A DNA stretch of 64,000 bases from Deltaproteobacteria bacterium (GCA_016709225.1 JADJEE010000012.1:868001-932000); one strand, 5' to 3'. Positions 16,769 to 26,183 are shown, counted from the first letter of the stretch. A program made the numbers and translations. The notes: generated from the sequence alone by a model not told the origin.

Positions 16769-17980
16769 ATGATCGAAGGCTTGGCCATGGGCTTGGCGAT
16801 CGCGACCGGCTGGGCGAGGAGCCTGCGCTGGCTGGCGACGATCAGCGAGCCCGACGCGATCGAGGTCGCCGCGGCGGTCGACGCCGACGCCGACGCCGAC
16901 GCCGCAGCGAGGTCGCTCCCGAGCTCGGCCGACGTCGAGGCCGTCGCGCTGGTCGACGACACCGACGCGTTGTTCGTCCATCCCGAGCGCCCCGATGGAC
17001 CGCGTGTCGAGACCCTCGCCGCACCGGCGTGGACCATCCACCGCGTGCGGCCGGGCGAGGGCCTAGGCTCGATCGCCGCGCGCTACGGCGTCGCGCTCGA
17101 TCGCCTCATGCAGTGGAACCACCTCGACACCAACCGACCGCTGGGGCGCCGCAGGACGCTGCGCGTGTTCAGCGATCGTCGGCCACCGGCGGTGCATCAG
17201 GTCCGCACGACCGTGCGCATCGGTGAGAGCTGGGACGATCTCGCCGCGCGACTGCATGTCGACGAGCACGGGCTGCGGGTGCAGAACTGGCGCATGCGCG
17301 AGCCGGTCGCCGGCGAGGCGGTGATCGCTTGGGTCGATCCCCTGGATGCGCCGAGCTTCGTGGCCCCGAGCACGCCCGTCGCCCAGGAGCCGCTCGAGAT
17401 CACCGCATCCGGTCAGAGCGTCGGCTTGCCCCAACGCGGCAAGCTCAGCGACGGAGTGCCGCTGCCCGAGCACCCGCTGTGGCTGCGCGGCAACCCCGAT
17501 CATCTCTTCGGCAGCGCCCACACCATCAAGACGGTGCACCGCGCGTTCTCCATCTTGCGCGGCGAGAAGGGCTACACGCCCGCGCTGCTGATCGGTGCGA
17601 TCAGCAAGCGCAGCGGCGGCCGCTTCGCCCCCCATCGCTCGCACCAGTCGGGTCGCGACATCGACATCCGGCTGCCGCTACGGCCCGGCACCGCCGTGAC
17701 CCACGACCCCACCGCCGACGAGGTCGATTGGTACGCGACGTGGGTGCTCATCGAGTCGTTCGTCGCGACCGGTGAGATCGAGGCGGTGTTCCTCAACGAG
17801 GCCCATCACGAGCGGCTCTACCGTGCCGGCCGTGCGCTCGGTGTGGCACGCGAGGACGCGTTCGAGATCGTGCGCTGGCCCCGTTGGAAGGGCGCCGGCA
17901 TCGTGCAGCACGCCGAGGGGCACAACGCACACCTGCACGTGCGGGTCCGCTGCGGCGCCTCGGAGCGCGCGTGCCTGTGA
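16769..17980 (+). CDS. mepA: LysM-domain penicillin-insensitive murein endopeptidase (M74, MepA-like)
   Basis: A 403-residue cell-wall hydrolase. A hydrophobic N-terminal segment (about 5-25) may be a signal or anchor, followed by an Ala/Asp-rich linker. A LysM domain (W-T-I-H-R-V-R-P-G-E-G-L-G-S-I-A) and a second, weaker LysM-like unit bind peptidoglycan. The C-terminal 190 residues match the M74 family: F-G-S-A-H-T-I-K, then S-H-Q-S-G-R-D-I-D-I (zinc His and Asp), and N-A-H-L-H-V-R (zinc His). It should cleave D-Ala-meso-diaminopimelate crosslinks in the periplasm. The next gene's GTG overlaps its TGA, coupling it to a radical SAM protein. Confidence 0.9.
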   Translation: MIEGLAMGLAIATGWARSLRWLATISEPDAIEVAAAVDADADADAAARSLPSSADVEAVALVDDTDALFVHPERPDGPRVETLAAPAWTIHRVRPGEGLGSIAARYGVALDRLMQWNHLDTNRPLGRRRTLRVFSDRRPPAVHQVRTTVRIGESWDDLAARLHVDEHGLRVQNWRMREPVAGEAVIAWVDPLDAPSFVAPSTPVAQEPLEITASGQSVGLPQRGKLSDGVPLPEHPLWLRGNPDHLFGSAHTIKTVHRAFSILRGEKGYTPALLIGAISKRSGGRFAPHRSHQSGRDIDIRLPLRPGTAVTHDPTADEVDWYATWVLIESFVATGEIEAVFLNEAHHERLYRAGRALGVAREDAFEIVRWPRWKGAGIVQHAEGHNAHLHVRVRCGASERACL

Positions 17981-20277
17981 TCGAGGCCCACGCGGCGCTG
18001 CGCGTGCTGGTGATCCATCCGCCGACGTCGGTCGCACGCGACTTCATCGACTACCCTTACTTCGCCGACCTCGGCGCGGTGCAGGCAGCGGCGGTGCTCG
18101 AGCCGCTTGCCGAGGTCACGCTGGTCGACGCGCTCGCACTACCCGGTGCTGGTCTGCGCTGGCGCGACGATGGCCGCGCGCAGCTCGGCGCCGACACCGA
18201 GCAGGTGCTGGCGGCGTGCGACCAACCGGCGGAGCTGGTCATCGTCGCACTCACGCCGTTTCATCGCCCGCCGCTGCGCGACGACCTCCTCGCCGAGACG
18301 CTCGTCGGCCTGCGTGCGCGACACCCCGACGCGACCCTCGTGCTCGCCGACCTGTACCAGTCGGGGCAGCACTACGTGCATGCCGACGGTGAGGCGATCC
18401 TCGACGCCTACCCGGAGGCCGACCTGCGGCTGTCGTTCGAGGCCGAGCTCGCGCTGCCGGAGCTGGTGACTGCGGTGGCGCAGGGCCAGCGCCCGCGCGG
18501 GGTGTGGCGCGGTCGTCGACCGCCGCAGCTCGACGCCTTGCCGGCACCCGCGTGGTCACGCATCGACCTCGCGGCGCGCGACGCCTGCATGGCGGCGATC
18601 GTCGCCGGCCTCGGGCGCGCCAGCTGGGCGTTCCCGCTGCACGGCCGCGCGCTGCCGTGGATCAGCTCGAGGGGTTGCCCGTTCGACTGCGCGCACTGCA
18701 GCAGCAACCCCGATCGCGTCGCCGCCGAACCGAAGACGCAGCGCCGTCGCAGCGCCGCCGGCATGCGCGAAGAGCTGGCCGCGCTGGCCCGCGCTGGCGC
18801 GACCGTCGTTCACGTGCTCGACGAGATGGTGAACGTGCACCCGCAGCACCTCGCGAGCTTGCTCGACGCCGCCGAGGCGGAGCAGCTCCGCCTCGAGTTT
18901 CCCAACGGCATGCGCGCCGATTGCCTCGCACCCGCCGACCTCGTACGTCTGCTCGGGCGCATCACCACGCTCAGCATCAGCGCCGAGAGCGGCTCACAGC
19001 GCGTGCTCGACGAGGTCGTGGGCAAGCGCCTCGACCGCGCGGAGATCGAGCGGGTCTGCGCCCACGCCCACCGCATCGGGTTGCCGACCCTCGTGCACTT
19101 CATCATCGGCATGCCGAACGAGAGCGCCGCCGAGATCAACGAGACCTTGGCGTTCGCGCTGTCGCTGTTCGACCGCTTCGACATCGAGCCGGCGGTGCAG
19201 TTCGCGACCCCGCTGCCTGGCACTCGCCTCGCGCGGGGGCAGTCGCTGCCGGTGATCGACGACTGGGGCCCACGCTTCCAGGCCGAACCCACGCCGCTAC
19301 GCGGGGCGATCGACCACGCGCAGCTGCACGCCTTCAAGCACACCTTCGACGCCCGACTGGCCAGCAGCCGCGGGCCGCAGAAGCTGATCCTGAACGCGAC
19401 CTACGTGTGCAACAACCACTGCACGTTCTGTGCGGTCGGCACGCGCACGCAGGTCGATGGCCACCCCACGCGGCAGCGCGAGATCCTCGCCAAGTACCGT
19501 CGCCAGGGCGTCGAGCTGCTCGACATCGACGGCGGTGAGCCGACCATGAACCCCGAGCTGGTGCCGCTGGTCCGCTACGCCCGCGCGATCGGCTACCGGC
19601 GCGTCAACGTCACCACCAACGGCCGGCTGTGCGCCTACCCGGACTTCGCAGGCAAGCTGCTCGAATCCGGCGTCACCTCGGTGTTGTTCTCGATCCACGG
19701 CGCCGACGCGCGCACCCACGCGGCCCAGGTCGGCGTCGCCGAGGCCTTCGATCAGAGCGTGGCGGGCATCCGCAACGCAGTCGCGCTGGCCGGCGGGACC
19801 GTCGAGCTGGGCATGAACACCACCGTCACCAAGGGCAACGCCGCGCAGCTGCCCGCGATCGCGGAGCTCGCCCTGGCGCTGGGGCTGCGCTGGCTCAACA
19901 TCCAGTTCCTCACTCCGTTCGGCCGCGCGACCCGCATGGTCGCACCCGACACCGCCGAAGCGGCTGCCGTGGCCGCGCGCGTCATCGACGAGTTCGGCAC
20001 GCGCATGAAGATCCAGGTCATCAACCTGCCGTTCTGTTTCATGCCTGGCTACGAGGCCCACCTCGCAGGTGATCTCGACAAGCGCGCGCGACAGATGGTG
20101 TTCGTGAACAACGACGACGTGAACCTCGCCGAGTACCTCGCGGCCCGACGGGTCCGCAAGCCGCAGTGCGCCGCCTGCCCGCAGGCGTGCTTCTGCGCCG
20201 GGTTCTACGAGCTCGACGACGTGCCCGAGCCGCCATGGATCGTGCGCGCCGAGGATCTCTCGCGACGCATCAGCTGA
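17977..20277 (+). CDS. double radical SAM protein: B12-binding-type half plus HxsC-like half
   Basis: A 766-residue fusion. Residues 1-190 resemble a cobalamin-binding domain of class B radical SAM enzymes (I-H-P-P-T-S start, Rossmann-like), though no D-x-H-x-x-G motif is evident. Radical SAM domain 1 has S-R-G-C234-P-F-D-C238-A-H-C241, S-A-E-S-G-S and F-I-I-G-M-P. Domain 2 has C478-N-N-H-C482-T-F-C485, D-G-G-E-P-T, T-T-N-G-R, S-I-H-G-A-D-A and a terminal C-x2-C-x3-C-x-C group. Domain 2 belongs to the same group as the Hxs-locus enzymes. The GTG start (17977; 17971 also possible) overlaps the endopeptidase stop. The two halves could act one after the other on a peptide or lipid substrate, which is unknown. 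Confidence 0.82.
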   Translation: MIEAHAALRVLVIHPPTSVARDFIDYPYFADLGAVQAAAVLEPLAEVTLVDALALPGAGLRWRDDGRAQLGADTEQVLAACDQPAELVIVALTPFHRPPLRDDLLAETLVGLRARHPDATLVLADLYQSGQHYVHADGEAILDAYPEADLRLSFEAELALPELVTAVAQGQRPRGVWRGRRPPQLDALPAPAWSRIDLAARDACMAAIVAGLGRASWAFPLHGRALPWISSRGCPFDCAHCSSNPDRVAAEPKTQRRRSAAGMREELAALARAGATVVHVLDEMVNVHPQHLASLLDAAEAEQLRLEFPNGMRADCLAPADLVRLLGRITTLSISAESGSQRVLDEVVGKRLDRAEIERVCAHAHRIGLPTLVHFIIGMPNESAAEINETLAFALSLFDRFDIEPAVQFATPLPGTRLARGQSLPVIDDWGPRFQAEPTPLRGAIDHAQLHAFKHTFDARLASSRGPQKLILNATYVCNNHCTFCAVGTRTQVDGHPTRQREILAKYRRQGVELLDIDGGEPTMNPELVPLVRYARAIGYRRVNVTTNGRLCAYPDFAGKLLESGVTSVLFSIHGADARTHAAQVGVAEAFDQSVAGIRNAVALAGGTVELGMNTTVTKGNAAQLPAIAELALALGLRWLNIQFLTPFGRATRMVAPDTAEAAAVAARVIDEFGTRMKIQVINLPFCFMPGYEAHLAGDLDKRARQMVFVNNDDVNLAEYLAARRVRKPQCAACPQACFCAGFYELDDVPEPPWIVRAEDLSRRIS

Positions 20278-20782
20278 GCCGCGGCGCCGTTGCGGGCTGG
20301 GCCGCGCCCGCGAGCCCGGCGAGCGCCTCGCCGGCGAGCCGGTAGACCGTCCACTCGCGCAACGCGACGGCGCCGAGCGACTCGTAGAAGCCGATCGCGG
20401 GCGCGTTCCAGTCGAGCACGGCCCACTCGAAGCGTGCACAACCCCGCGCGACCGCCAGCTGCGCCAGGTGCTGCAGCAAGGCCCGTCCGATGCCGCGGCC
20501 GCGCGCCGCGGGCGTGACGTACAGATCCTCGAGGTACAGACCCGCACGTCCCCGCCAGGTCGAGTAGTTGTGGAAGAACAGCGCGAAGCCCTGCGGATCG
20601 CCACGCTCGTCCTGGGCGATCACGCACTCGAACGGCGGCCTCGGGGCCTCGAGCTGCGCGGCGAGGGTCGCGGCCGTGACCTCGACCGCCTCGGGTTCGC
20701 GTTCGTAGGTGGCGAGCTCGCGGATGAATCGCAGGATCAGCTCGGCGTCGGCGGAGGTCGCGGGGCGGATGCTCGGGGCCAT
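20270..20782 (-). CDS. GNAT-family N-acetyltransferase
   Basis: A 170-residue acetyltransferase starting S-I-R-P-A-T-S-A-D-A. It has the motif A core Y-L-E-D-L-Y-V and the CoA loop R-G-R-G-I-G-R-A-L-L, then E-W-A-V-L-D-W-N-A-P-A-I-G-F-Y-E-S-L-G-A. The pattern E-R-E-P-E-A-V plus F-H-N-Y-S-T-W is like spermidine/diamine acetyltransferases (SAT1 group), so a polyamine or thialysine substrate is plausible. ATG 20782 is chosen; 20791 and 20794 are in-frame alternatives. Its end overlaps the convergent double radical SAM gene by 8 nt. Confidence 0.85.
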   Translation of the reverse strand: MAPSIRPATSADAELILRFIRELATYEREPEAVEVTAATLAAQLEAPRPPFECVIAQDERGDPQGFALFFHNYSTWRGRAGLYLEDLYVTPAARGRGIGRALLQHLAQLAVARGCARFEWAVLDWNAPAIGFYESLGAVALREWTVYRLAGEALAGLAGAAQPATAPRLS

Positions 20783-20896
20783 CGACGCCATCATGCCGCA
20801 ATCGATCGGCGATCCGCGCGGAGCCCATGGTCGCGTCGGCCGACCGCGGCGACGCGAGGCCGTCACGGCGCTGGCGAGCGCACGGCTCCCGCGGCG

Positions 20897-21949
20897 TCAG
20901 TCGCAGCCGATCGGTGCCGTGGAGATCACCAGGTCGTCGATCGAGCGCTCGAGCTCGGCTGGCGCCCCGCCCGGCCAGAGGTTCTGCACCGTCACGAGGT
21001 TGATGCCGTACTCGGCCCAGGTGCCGCGCCAGTCGAGCTGGTAGGCTGCGTTCTGCAGCTCGCCGTCGACCCAGAACTCGAACGCGCCGTCGCTCGCACC
21101 GGGGGTGTTGAGCGCCACGTGGGCCTCGACGCAGTGCCACTTGCCCGACTGCTTGCTCGAGAACAGCGGCGTCGCCCCAACGAGCCCCCCGAGCGCGCGC
21201 TGGCCGTCGGTGTCCTCGAAGCCGTTGCAGGCGACCGAGTCGCCGACCACACAGCTGATCGGCTCGGCCCACAGCACCACGTTGTCGGCGTCCGATCGCA
21301 GCCGAGCGATCATCGCCTGGTCCCACGCATCGCTCGCGAACGCGGTCGCGCTGGTGAGGTGGCCGGGTCCGACATCCGGCCAGCCTTCGTGCATCTTCAC
21401 GCGCAGGCGCCAGTAGATGCTCTGGAAGTCGGTGTCGGTCGAGGCCTGCGGCAGCTCGCCGTACACGATCGGGTTGCGGCCGAATGCTGCGCTCAGGTAG
21501 CCGGCACCTTCGAGACCCTCGCGATACGTCGCCGTCATCGCGTGGGTGCCCGAGGCCGCGCCGCCCTCCGACAGCACGAATGCACCCTCGCCGTCCTGAT
21601 ACTCGAAGAACGTGGTCGCGAGGTTGTCGATGCGCTCGAAGTCCTCGCACAGCACCCAACCGTCGGGCAGCGGATCGGGACAACCCGCGAACTCACCTGG
21701 CTCGTACGGAGGCTTGCTCGCGCCGGTGGTGCCGCCGCTGCCGTCGTCGTCGCCGCCCGTCTCGGCGCCGGGGTCATCGCCACCCGTCGGCGCGCCGGAG
21801 GTGTCGTCCTCCGACGAGCTTTCGACGCCGCTCTCGCTCGACCCCGCAGCGGTCGGCGGGCCCACGAGATCGAAGGCCGGCGAGCTGCACGCTGCGAGTC
21901 CGAGCGCGAGTGCGACCAGGACCAGGTGCGAGGATCCAATTCGGTTCAT
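20897..21949 (-). CDS. lipoprotein with a lectin/lyase-like beta-sandwich domain
   Basis: A 350-residue lipoprotein: a signal peptide ending L-A-A-C21, then a Ser/Gly/Asp/Thr linker (about 25-80) typical of this organism's surface lipoproteins. The folded part starts with W-V-L-C-E-D-F-E-R and contains alternating hydrophobic strands, E-F-W-V-D-G-E and a final D-D-L-V-I-S-T. This resembles concanavalin-like (LamG or polysaccharide-lyase) beta-sandwich proteins. The position fits surface glycan binding or degradation. No catalytic residues can be assigned. It lies upstream of the acetyltransferase on the same strand. Confidence 0.7.
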   Translation of the reverse strand: MNRIGSSHLVLVALALGLAACSSPAFDLVGPPTAAGSSESGVESSSEDDTSGAPTGGDDPGAETGGDDDGSGGTTGASKPPYEPGEFAGCPDPLPDGWVLCEDFERIDNLATTFFEYQDGEGAFVLSEGGAASGTHAMTATYREGLEGAGYLSAAFGRNPIVYGELPQASTDTDFQSIYWRLRVKMHEGWPDVGPGHLTSATAFASDAWDQAMIARLRSDADNVVLWAEPISCVVGDSVACNGFEDTDGQRALGGLVGATPLFSSKQSGKWHCVEAHVALNTPGASDGAFEFWVDGELQNAAYQLDWRGTWAEYGINLVTVQNLWPGGAPAELERSIDDLVISTAPIGCD

Positions 21950-22145
21950 TGCAAGTAAGTGAGAGGGTTACGACCAGGATAGCAGGCGGGCCCGGGGGCG
22001 TGCCAATCCACCGCGCGTGCGCGACGACGAGGGCTTTCGACACGACGAAATTGTCGCGGTCGGTCGCCGTCGGCGCGCGACCGACTGACGCAGTGTTCAG
22101 CGCGCGACCGCACTGCACCGCTGCGCCCATCGCGAGCGGCGTGGA

Positions 22146-22868
22146 TCAGTCGCTGGGTGCCGGATCGCCCTCGCGCAGCAGCGTTTCGACCATGCCCGAC
22201 ATCTCGGCGTATGCCTCGCGACAGCGGGCGTGCTCGGGCCCACCGCCAGGATGAAGCTCGGGGCCGGGATGCACCCAGCGAACGACACCGCTGCGATCGA
22301 GCAGGAATGTTGCGCTCGTCGCAGCGCGGGGCGCGGTGAGCCACCAGCGATCCACCGTGCGCCAGTCGTCGTCGAGCCCGATCGCAAACTCGAGTCCCCA
22401 TGCGCGCGCGACGTCCGCGACGTGAACGGCATCGACGCGCGAGGTGTGGTCATCGGCGGCGCGCGGCGACGGCCGCGGCTTGGGATGATGGATCCCGATC
22501 ACCGTCAGGCCGCGATCCCGATACGTGCGGTCGAGCATCGCGAAGCCCGGCGCACTCGCACGGCAGTAGGGACACGTGTCGGTCCAGAACCGAACCAGCA
22601 CCACGCGACCCCGCAGCGATGCGAGGCTCGGTCCGTCGCGCGTGGGTTGGCCGTCGACGATCCAACCAGAGACCTCGAACTCCGGCGCGATGGTGCCAAC
22701 GAGATCGCTCTCGGCGTCATGCGGATCGATGTGGGATCGCGCGGGCTCGACCACCGCATCGCTGGACTCGGGCGCGATGCCGCACGCGGGAGACGACGCG
22801 ATCATCCACGCCGCCCACGACGCCACACAGGCTGCGCCGGGCGCGGTCGCACAAAGCTTCACGGGCAC
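22146..22868 (-). CDS. TlpA-like thioredoxin-fold lipoprotein
   Basis: A 240-residue exported thioredoxin-fold protein. The N-terminus is hydrophobic and ends S-P-A-C, a plausible lipobox. The core has the redox motif W-T-D-T-C-P-Y-C, preceded by L-R-G-R-V-V-L-V-R-F and followed by V-I-G-I-H-H-P and T-F-L-L-D-R-S-G-V. This is the TlpA/ResA pattern, suggesting thiol-disulphide exchange outside the cytoplasm, for example cytochrome maturation or disulphide reduction. GTG 22868 is chosen because TATCAT lies 8 nt upstream; GTG 22862 and ATG 22898 are alternatives. It is divergent from the M20 peptidase gene. Confidence 0.82.
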   Translation of the reverse strand: MPVKLCATAPGAACVASWAAWMIASSPACGIAPESSDAVVEPARSHIDPHDAESDLVGTIAPEFEVSGWIVDGQPTRDGPSLASLRGRVVLVRFWTDTCPYCRASAPGFAMLDRTYRDRGLTVIGIHHPKPRPSPRAADDHTSRVDAVHVADVARAWGLEFAIGLDDDWRTVDRWWLTAPRAATSATFLLDRSGVVRWVHPGPELHPGGGPEHARCREAYAEMSGMVETLLREGDPAPSD

Positions 22869-22876
22869 GTCGAGGC

Positions 22877-22882
22877 ATGATA
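22877..22882 (-). promoter_or_regulatory. -10-like TATCAT before the TlpA-like gene
   Basis: TATCAT on the minus strand, 8 nt before GTG 22868. It decides the start choice for that gene. Confidence 0.4.
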
Positions 22883-22896
22883 ACGCTGTTCCAAGC

Positions 22897-24264
22897 ATGC
22901 CGACGGCCCCGAACATCCCCGGCCTCGACGACGAGGTGAACGCCAGCGAGGCGTGGTTTCGAAGTCAGCTGCGAACCCTCGTCGAGCTGCCCTCGGTCAG
23001 CCCGGGCGCCACCGGCGACCGCGACATCCGGGCCAGCGCGATTGCGGCGCGGGAGCTGCTTTCGGCGTGCGGCGCCGAGGCAGAGCTGGTCGAGACCCGC
23101 GGCACCCCCACGGTGATCGGCCGCCTGCGCCACCCGCAGGCCCGCGCACGCATCGTCGTCTACAACCACCTCGACGTGCAGCCCGCCGAGGCCGCCGCCT
23201 GGCAGCAGCCCAATCCGTTCCGCTTCGAGGTCCAAGACCACCCGGCGCGCACGTTCCTGTACCGCGGCCGCGGGGCCACCGATGACAAGGGCCCGGCGCT
23301 GTGCGGCCTGCGCGGAGCCAAGCTCGCGATCGATCACGGCGCGCCGATCGACGTCACGTTCGTGTGGGAGACGGAGGAGGAGATCGGTAGCCCGCACTTC
23401 GGCGACGCGCTCGCAGCGCGGCGGGTTCAGCTCGACTGCGATGCGGTGATCGTCTCCGACACGATCTGGCCCACCGACCAACAGCCCGCCGTGTCGACCG
23501 GCCTGCGCGGCTCGCTGTACGCGAGCCTCAAGCTACGAACCGCCGGCAAGGAGGTCCACTCCGGCCTCGCCGGCGGGGTCGCGCGCAATCCAATCCGCGA
23601 GCTGTGTGCGCTGGCCACCGCGATCGATCAGGCGGACTTCTGGCACGCCGGTGCCGCGGCGCCCGACGAGGACGAGATCGCGGGGTTCCTGAAGTCGGGC
23701 TTCGACCCCGACTACTTCATGCACGCCCACGACCTGCACCACGTGACCACGCAGGTGCCGCTCGAGATGATGCTGAAGATCTGGACGCGACCGACCTTCG
23801 AGATCCACGGCCTCGCGGGCGGCTATCAGGGCCGCGGTGTGAAGACCATCGTGCCCGACGCGGCCGAGCTGAAGATCAGCTTCCGCTTGGTCCCCGACCA
23901 GGATCCCCGCCACATCGGCGAGGCGCTCACCGCCTTCGTGCGGGTGTTCAACCCCGATGTCACCGTCGAGCTGAGCGGGTGGCTGGTGCCGTACCGCGCC
24001 GACACCGGTGGCAAGGTCCACCGCGCGATCGTGTCGGCGCTGCACGCCAGCACCGGCTGCCAGCCGGTGACGGTGCGCGAGGGCGGCTCGATCGGCGCGG
24101 TGCCGATGATGGCGCGCGAGCTCGGCGTGCCGGTCCACTTCCTGCCGCTGTCGCTGCCCGACCACGGCTACCACGCGCCCAACGAGTACTTCGACTGGCG
24201 GCAGGCCCGAGTCGGTATCGCGTCGTTCGCCCGCGCGCTCACGACCATCGCCAGCGACCCCTAG
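22897..24264 (+). CDS. M20-family metallopeptidase (dipeptidase-like)
   Basis: A 455-residue cytoplasmic zinc peptidase. The M20 pattern is clear: V-V-Y-N-H-L-D-V-Q-P (first metal His), G-A-T-D-D-K-G-P (bridging Asp), W-E-T-E-E-E-I-G-S (general base Glu and metal Glu), V-H-S-G in the dimerisation domain, and L-P-D-H-G-Y-H-A-P-N-E-Y (last metal His). It should hydrolyse dipeptides or N-acylated amino acids. The length is normal for the family and no signal peptide is seen. Its stop overlaps the convergent SDR gene's stop region by 4 nt. Confidence 0.9.
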   Translation: MPTAPNIPGLDDEVNASEAWFRSQLRTLVELPSVSPGATGDRDIRASAIAARELLSACGAEAELVETRGTPTVIGRLRHPQARARIVVYNHLDVQPAEAAAWQQPNPFRFEVQDHPARTFLYRGRGATDDKGPALCGLRGAKLAIDHGAPIDVTFVWETEEEIGSPHFGDALAARRVQLDCDAVIVSDTIWPTDQQPAVSTGLRGSLYASLKLRTAGKEVHSGLAGGVARNPIRELCALATAIDQADFWHAGAAAPDEDEIAGFLKSGFDPDYFMHAHDLHHVTTQVPLEMMLKIWTRPTFEIHGLAGGYQGRGVKTIVPDAAELKISFRLVPDQDPRHIGEALTAFVRVFNPDVTVELSGWLVPYRADTGGKVHRAIVSALHASTGCQPVTVREGGSIGAVPMMARELGVPVHFLPLSLPDHGYHAPNEYFDWRQARVGIASFARALTTIASDP

Positions 24265-25073
24265 CGCTGCAGCAGGCGCTGGCCGCGGGCGATCCACGAC
24301 TGCGGCAGCGCTGGGAACAGTCGCTTCACCGCGTCGGTGAGGTGCGCCTCGCGGGTGACCAGCACGCGCGATCGGTTGTGTCGCATGGCGTCGAGGATGA
24401 TCGCCGCGCAGCGCTCGGGCGGCATCGTGTGGCGCTCGAAGAAGCGCACCAGCTTGGGCCGCAGTGCCTCGGAGCGCGCATCGTAGCGACCATCACGCAC
24501 GATGTTGGTGCAGATGCCACCGGGGTGGACGCTCAGCACCTTGACCGGGCCTCCCGCGAGCTCGGCGGCGATCGACTCGGAGAACCCGCGGACCGCGAAC
24601 TTCGTGGCGCAGTAGGCCGACTGCGAGGGCACGCCGATGAGCCCGAACATGCTCGACAGGTTCACGAGGTAGGCGTCGTCGCTGCGCAGCAGTGCCGGCA
24701 GGAAGAACTTGCAGCCGTACACCACGCCCCAGAAGTTGATGCCGACCAGCCACTCGAAGTCGTCCATCGAGTGATCGAGCAGGTCCGACGACACCGACAC
24801 GCCGGCGTTGTTGATCACGATGTCGACGCGATCGTGGTGGGCGAGCACCTCCGCGGGCAGCGCGGACATCCGTGCGCGATCGGACACGTCGGCGACGTGC
24901 ACCGAGACCCGACCGCCGTCGGCGAGCTCGCGCTCGACCTCGCGCAGGCGCGCCTCGTCGACATCGACCAAGGCAATCCCAGCGCCCTGGTCGAACAGCG
25001 CCCGCGCGAGCGCGCGGCCGATGCCACTGCCCGCACCCGTGATGACGGCGACCCGATCGCGGAAGCTCTTCAT
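24261..25073 (-). CDS. short-chain dehydrogenase/reductase
   Basis: A 270-residue classical SDR. It has the cofactor motif T-G-A-G-S-G-I-G (12-19), N-N-A-G, L-S-S-M (catalytic Ser) and S-A-Y-C-A-T-K (catalytic Tyr and Lys), followed by V-H-P-G-G-I-C-T-N. D-V-D-E-A after beta2 suggests NAD(H) preference. The C-terminal extension (A-V-K-R-L-F-P-A-L-P) is like that of SDRs acting on lipid or hydrophobic substrates. The substrate is unknown. It lies 62 bp downstream of the SGNH-like gene on the same strand. Confidence 0.9.
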   Translation of the reverse strand: MKSFRDRVAVITGAGSGIGRALARALFDQGAGIALVDVDEARLREVERELADGGRVSVHVADVSDRARMSALPAEVLAHHDRVDIVINNAGVSVSSDLLDHSMDDFEWLVGINFWGVVYGCKFFLPALLRSDDAYLVNLSSMFGLIGVPSQSAYCATKFAVRGFSESIAAELAGGPVKVLSVHPGGICTNIVRDGRYDARSEALRPKLVRFFERHTMPPERCAAIILDAMRHNRSRVLVTREAHLTDAVKRLFPALPQSWIARGQRLLQR

Positions 25074-25135
25074 GGCGATCGCTATCCCGCGACGTGCGTC
25101 CGCACGCAATCGAAAGCTGTCGATCGCGCCGGGGC

Positions 25136-26170
25136 TCAGCGAAACCGCAGGTTGGACAGCGCGGTCCAGCCCCACTCGCGGCCATCGAAGCCCCGCACGA
25201 GGCCGTAGCCCTCGGCCCAGTCGAGTACGAGCAGATCGGTGCCCATGGGGATGAGCTGCGGCTCGAGCCAGCGAAACTTGGGCGGTCCGGTGCGGACCCA
25301 TGCGTCGCCGACGACGACGCTCGCGGCGTAGCCCCCGGGTGGACGCGCGGGCGGCTGCAGCGGGAACAACTCCATCGGCGCGAGCACGCCGCGCATCAGC
25401 GCGAGCGCGGCCTCGGCAGGCACGTGCACCGGCATCGCGTCGCGGCCGCGCACGAACTCCCGCCAGGGGCCGGCCGCCGGTCGCTCGCCGCGGGTGTCGG
25501 CGCCGTCGTGGGCATTGGCGAGCACGGCACGCTCGTAGGCGTGGGCCGCCTCGGTGCCGGTCTCGTGGGTATCCGCGGGGGCCGGGCCGCCGGCGTGCAT
25601 CGCGATGAGATCGAGGTACCCACGCGTCACGCCGCACGCGCTGCCGTGATCGGGGCCGATCACCACGAAGCCGAGCGACGACAGCGCGCGCTTGAGCATC
25701 GCGTTGCGCTCGTAGCGGGCCAGCTTCACCGCCGGCGGCGCGACGGCGCCGTCGTGACTCGCGGTCGCCGGTGGCGGACCACGCCACACGATGCGCGCGT
25801 TCGGGGCCGCGCGAAGCACCTGCTCGACCAGTGTCGGGATGCTGCGCTGCTCCGCGCCGGACAGGCCGAGATTGCCACCGAGCCCGATCTCGACCAGCAC
25901 GGTCGCGGGCGACAACGCATCGGCCACCGGCGGCCCCTCGGGGAACGCGTCGAGCTGGCGCCACAGCTCGCCGAAGTCGCCGTCGTACAGACCATCGGTA
26001 CGCCGCAACCAGTTGCGGGGTCGCGAGCTGGTCCGGTACTTCACGACGATCTGCTCGGCCGCGAAGCCGCCGTCCTCGACGAGGTGGCGGCGCAACGCGG
26101 GACCGAACACGTACTCGTTGCTGTCGCCGAACGCGACGACGTTGGGTCGGCGATTGTCGAACGCCACCAT
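25136..26170 (-). CDS. SGNH-hydrolase-like protein with an SH3-like tail
   Basis: A 344-residue protein. It begins P-N-V-V-A-F-G-D-S-N, a GDS-type block I, and has V-E-I-G-L-G-G-N-L-G, a block III-like Asn, which suggests an SGNH esterase fold. A clear block V D-x-x-H is not obvious, so activity is uncertain. The last 60 residues (L-L-V-L-D-W-A-E-G-Y-G-L-V-R-G and G-W-T-A-L-S-N-L) look like a bacterial SH3 domain that could bind cell wall. ATG 26170 is chosen because TAAGCT lies 7 nt upstream; 26233 would add an Arg-rich leader. Confidence 0.6.
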   Translation of the reverse strand: MVAFDNRRPNVVAFGDSNEYVFGPALRRHLVEDGGFAAEQIVVKYRTSSRPRNWLRRTDGLYDGDFGELWRQLDAFPEGPPVADALSPATVLVEIGLGGNLGLSGAEQRSIPTLVEQVLRAAPNARIVWRGPPPATASHDGAVAPPAVKLARYERNAMLKRALSSLGFVVIGPDHGSACGVTRGYLDLIAMHAGGPAPADTHETGTEAAHAYERAVLANAHDGADTRGERPAAGPWREFVRGRDAMPVHVPAEAALALMRGVLAPMELFPLQPPARPPGGYAASVVVGDAWVRTGPPKFRWLEPQLIPMGTDLLVLDWAEGYGLVRGFDGREWGWTALSNLRFR

Positions 26171-26177
26171 CAGCACG

Positions 26178-26183
26178 AGCTTA
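26178..26183 (-). promoter_or_regulatory. -10-like TAAGCT before the SGNH-like gene
   Basis: TAAGCT on the minus strand ends 7 nt before ATG 26170. It fits the leaderless-start pattern. Confidence 0.35.

Noticed and set aside
24261..25964. N-terminal extension of the SDR gene to 25964
   Set aside because: The upstream part overlaps the SGNH-like gene and is Arg-rich antisense-type sequence; ATG 25073 gives a normal SDR.
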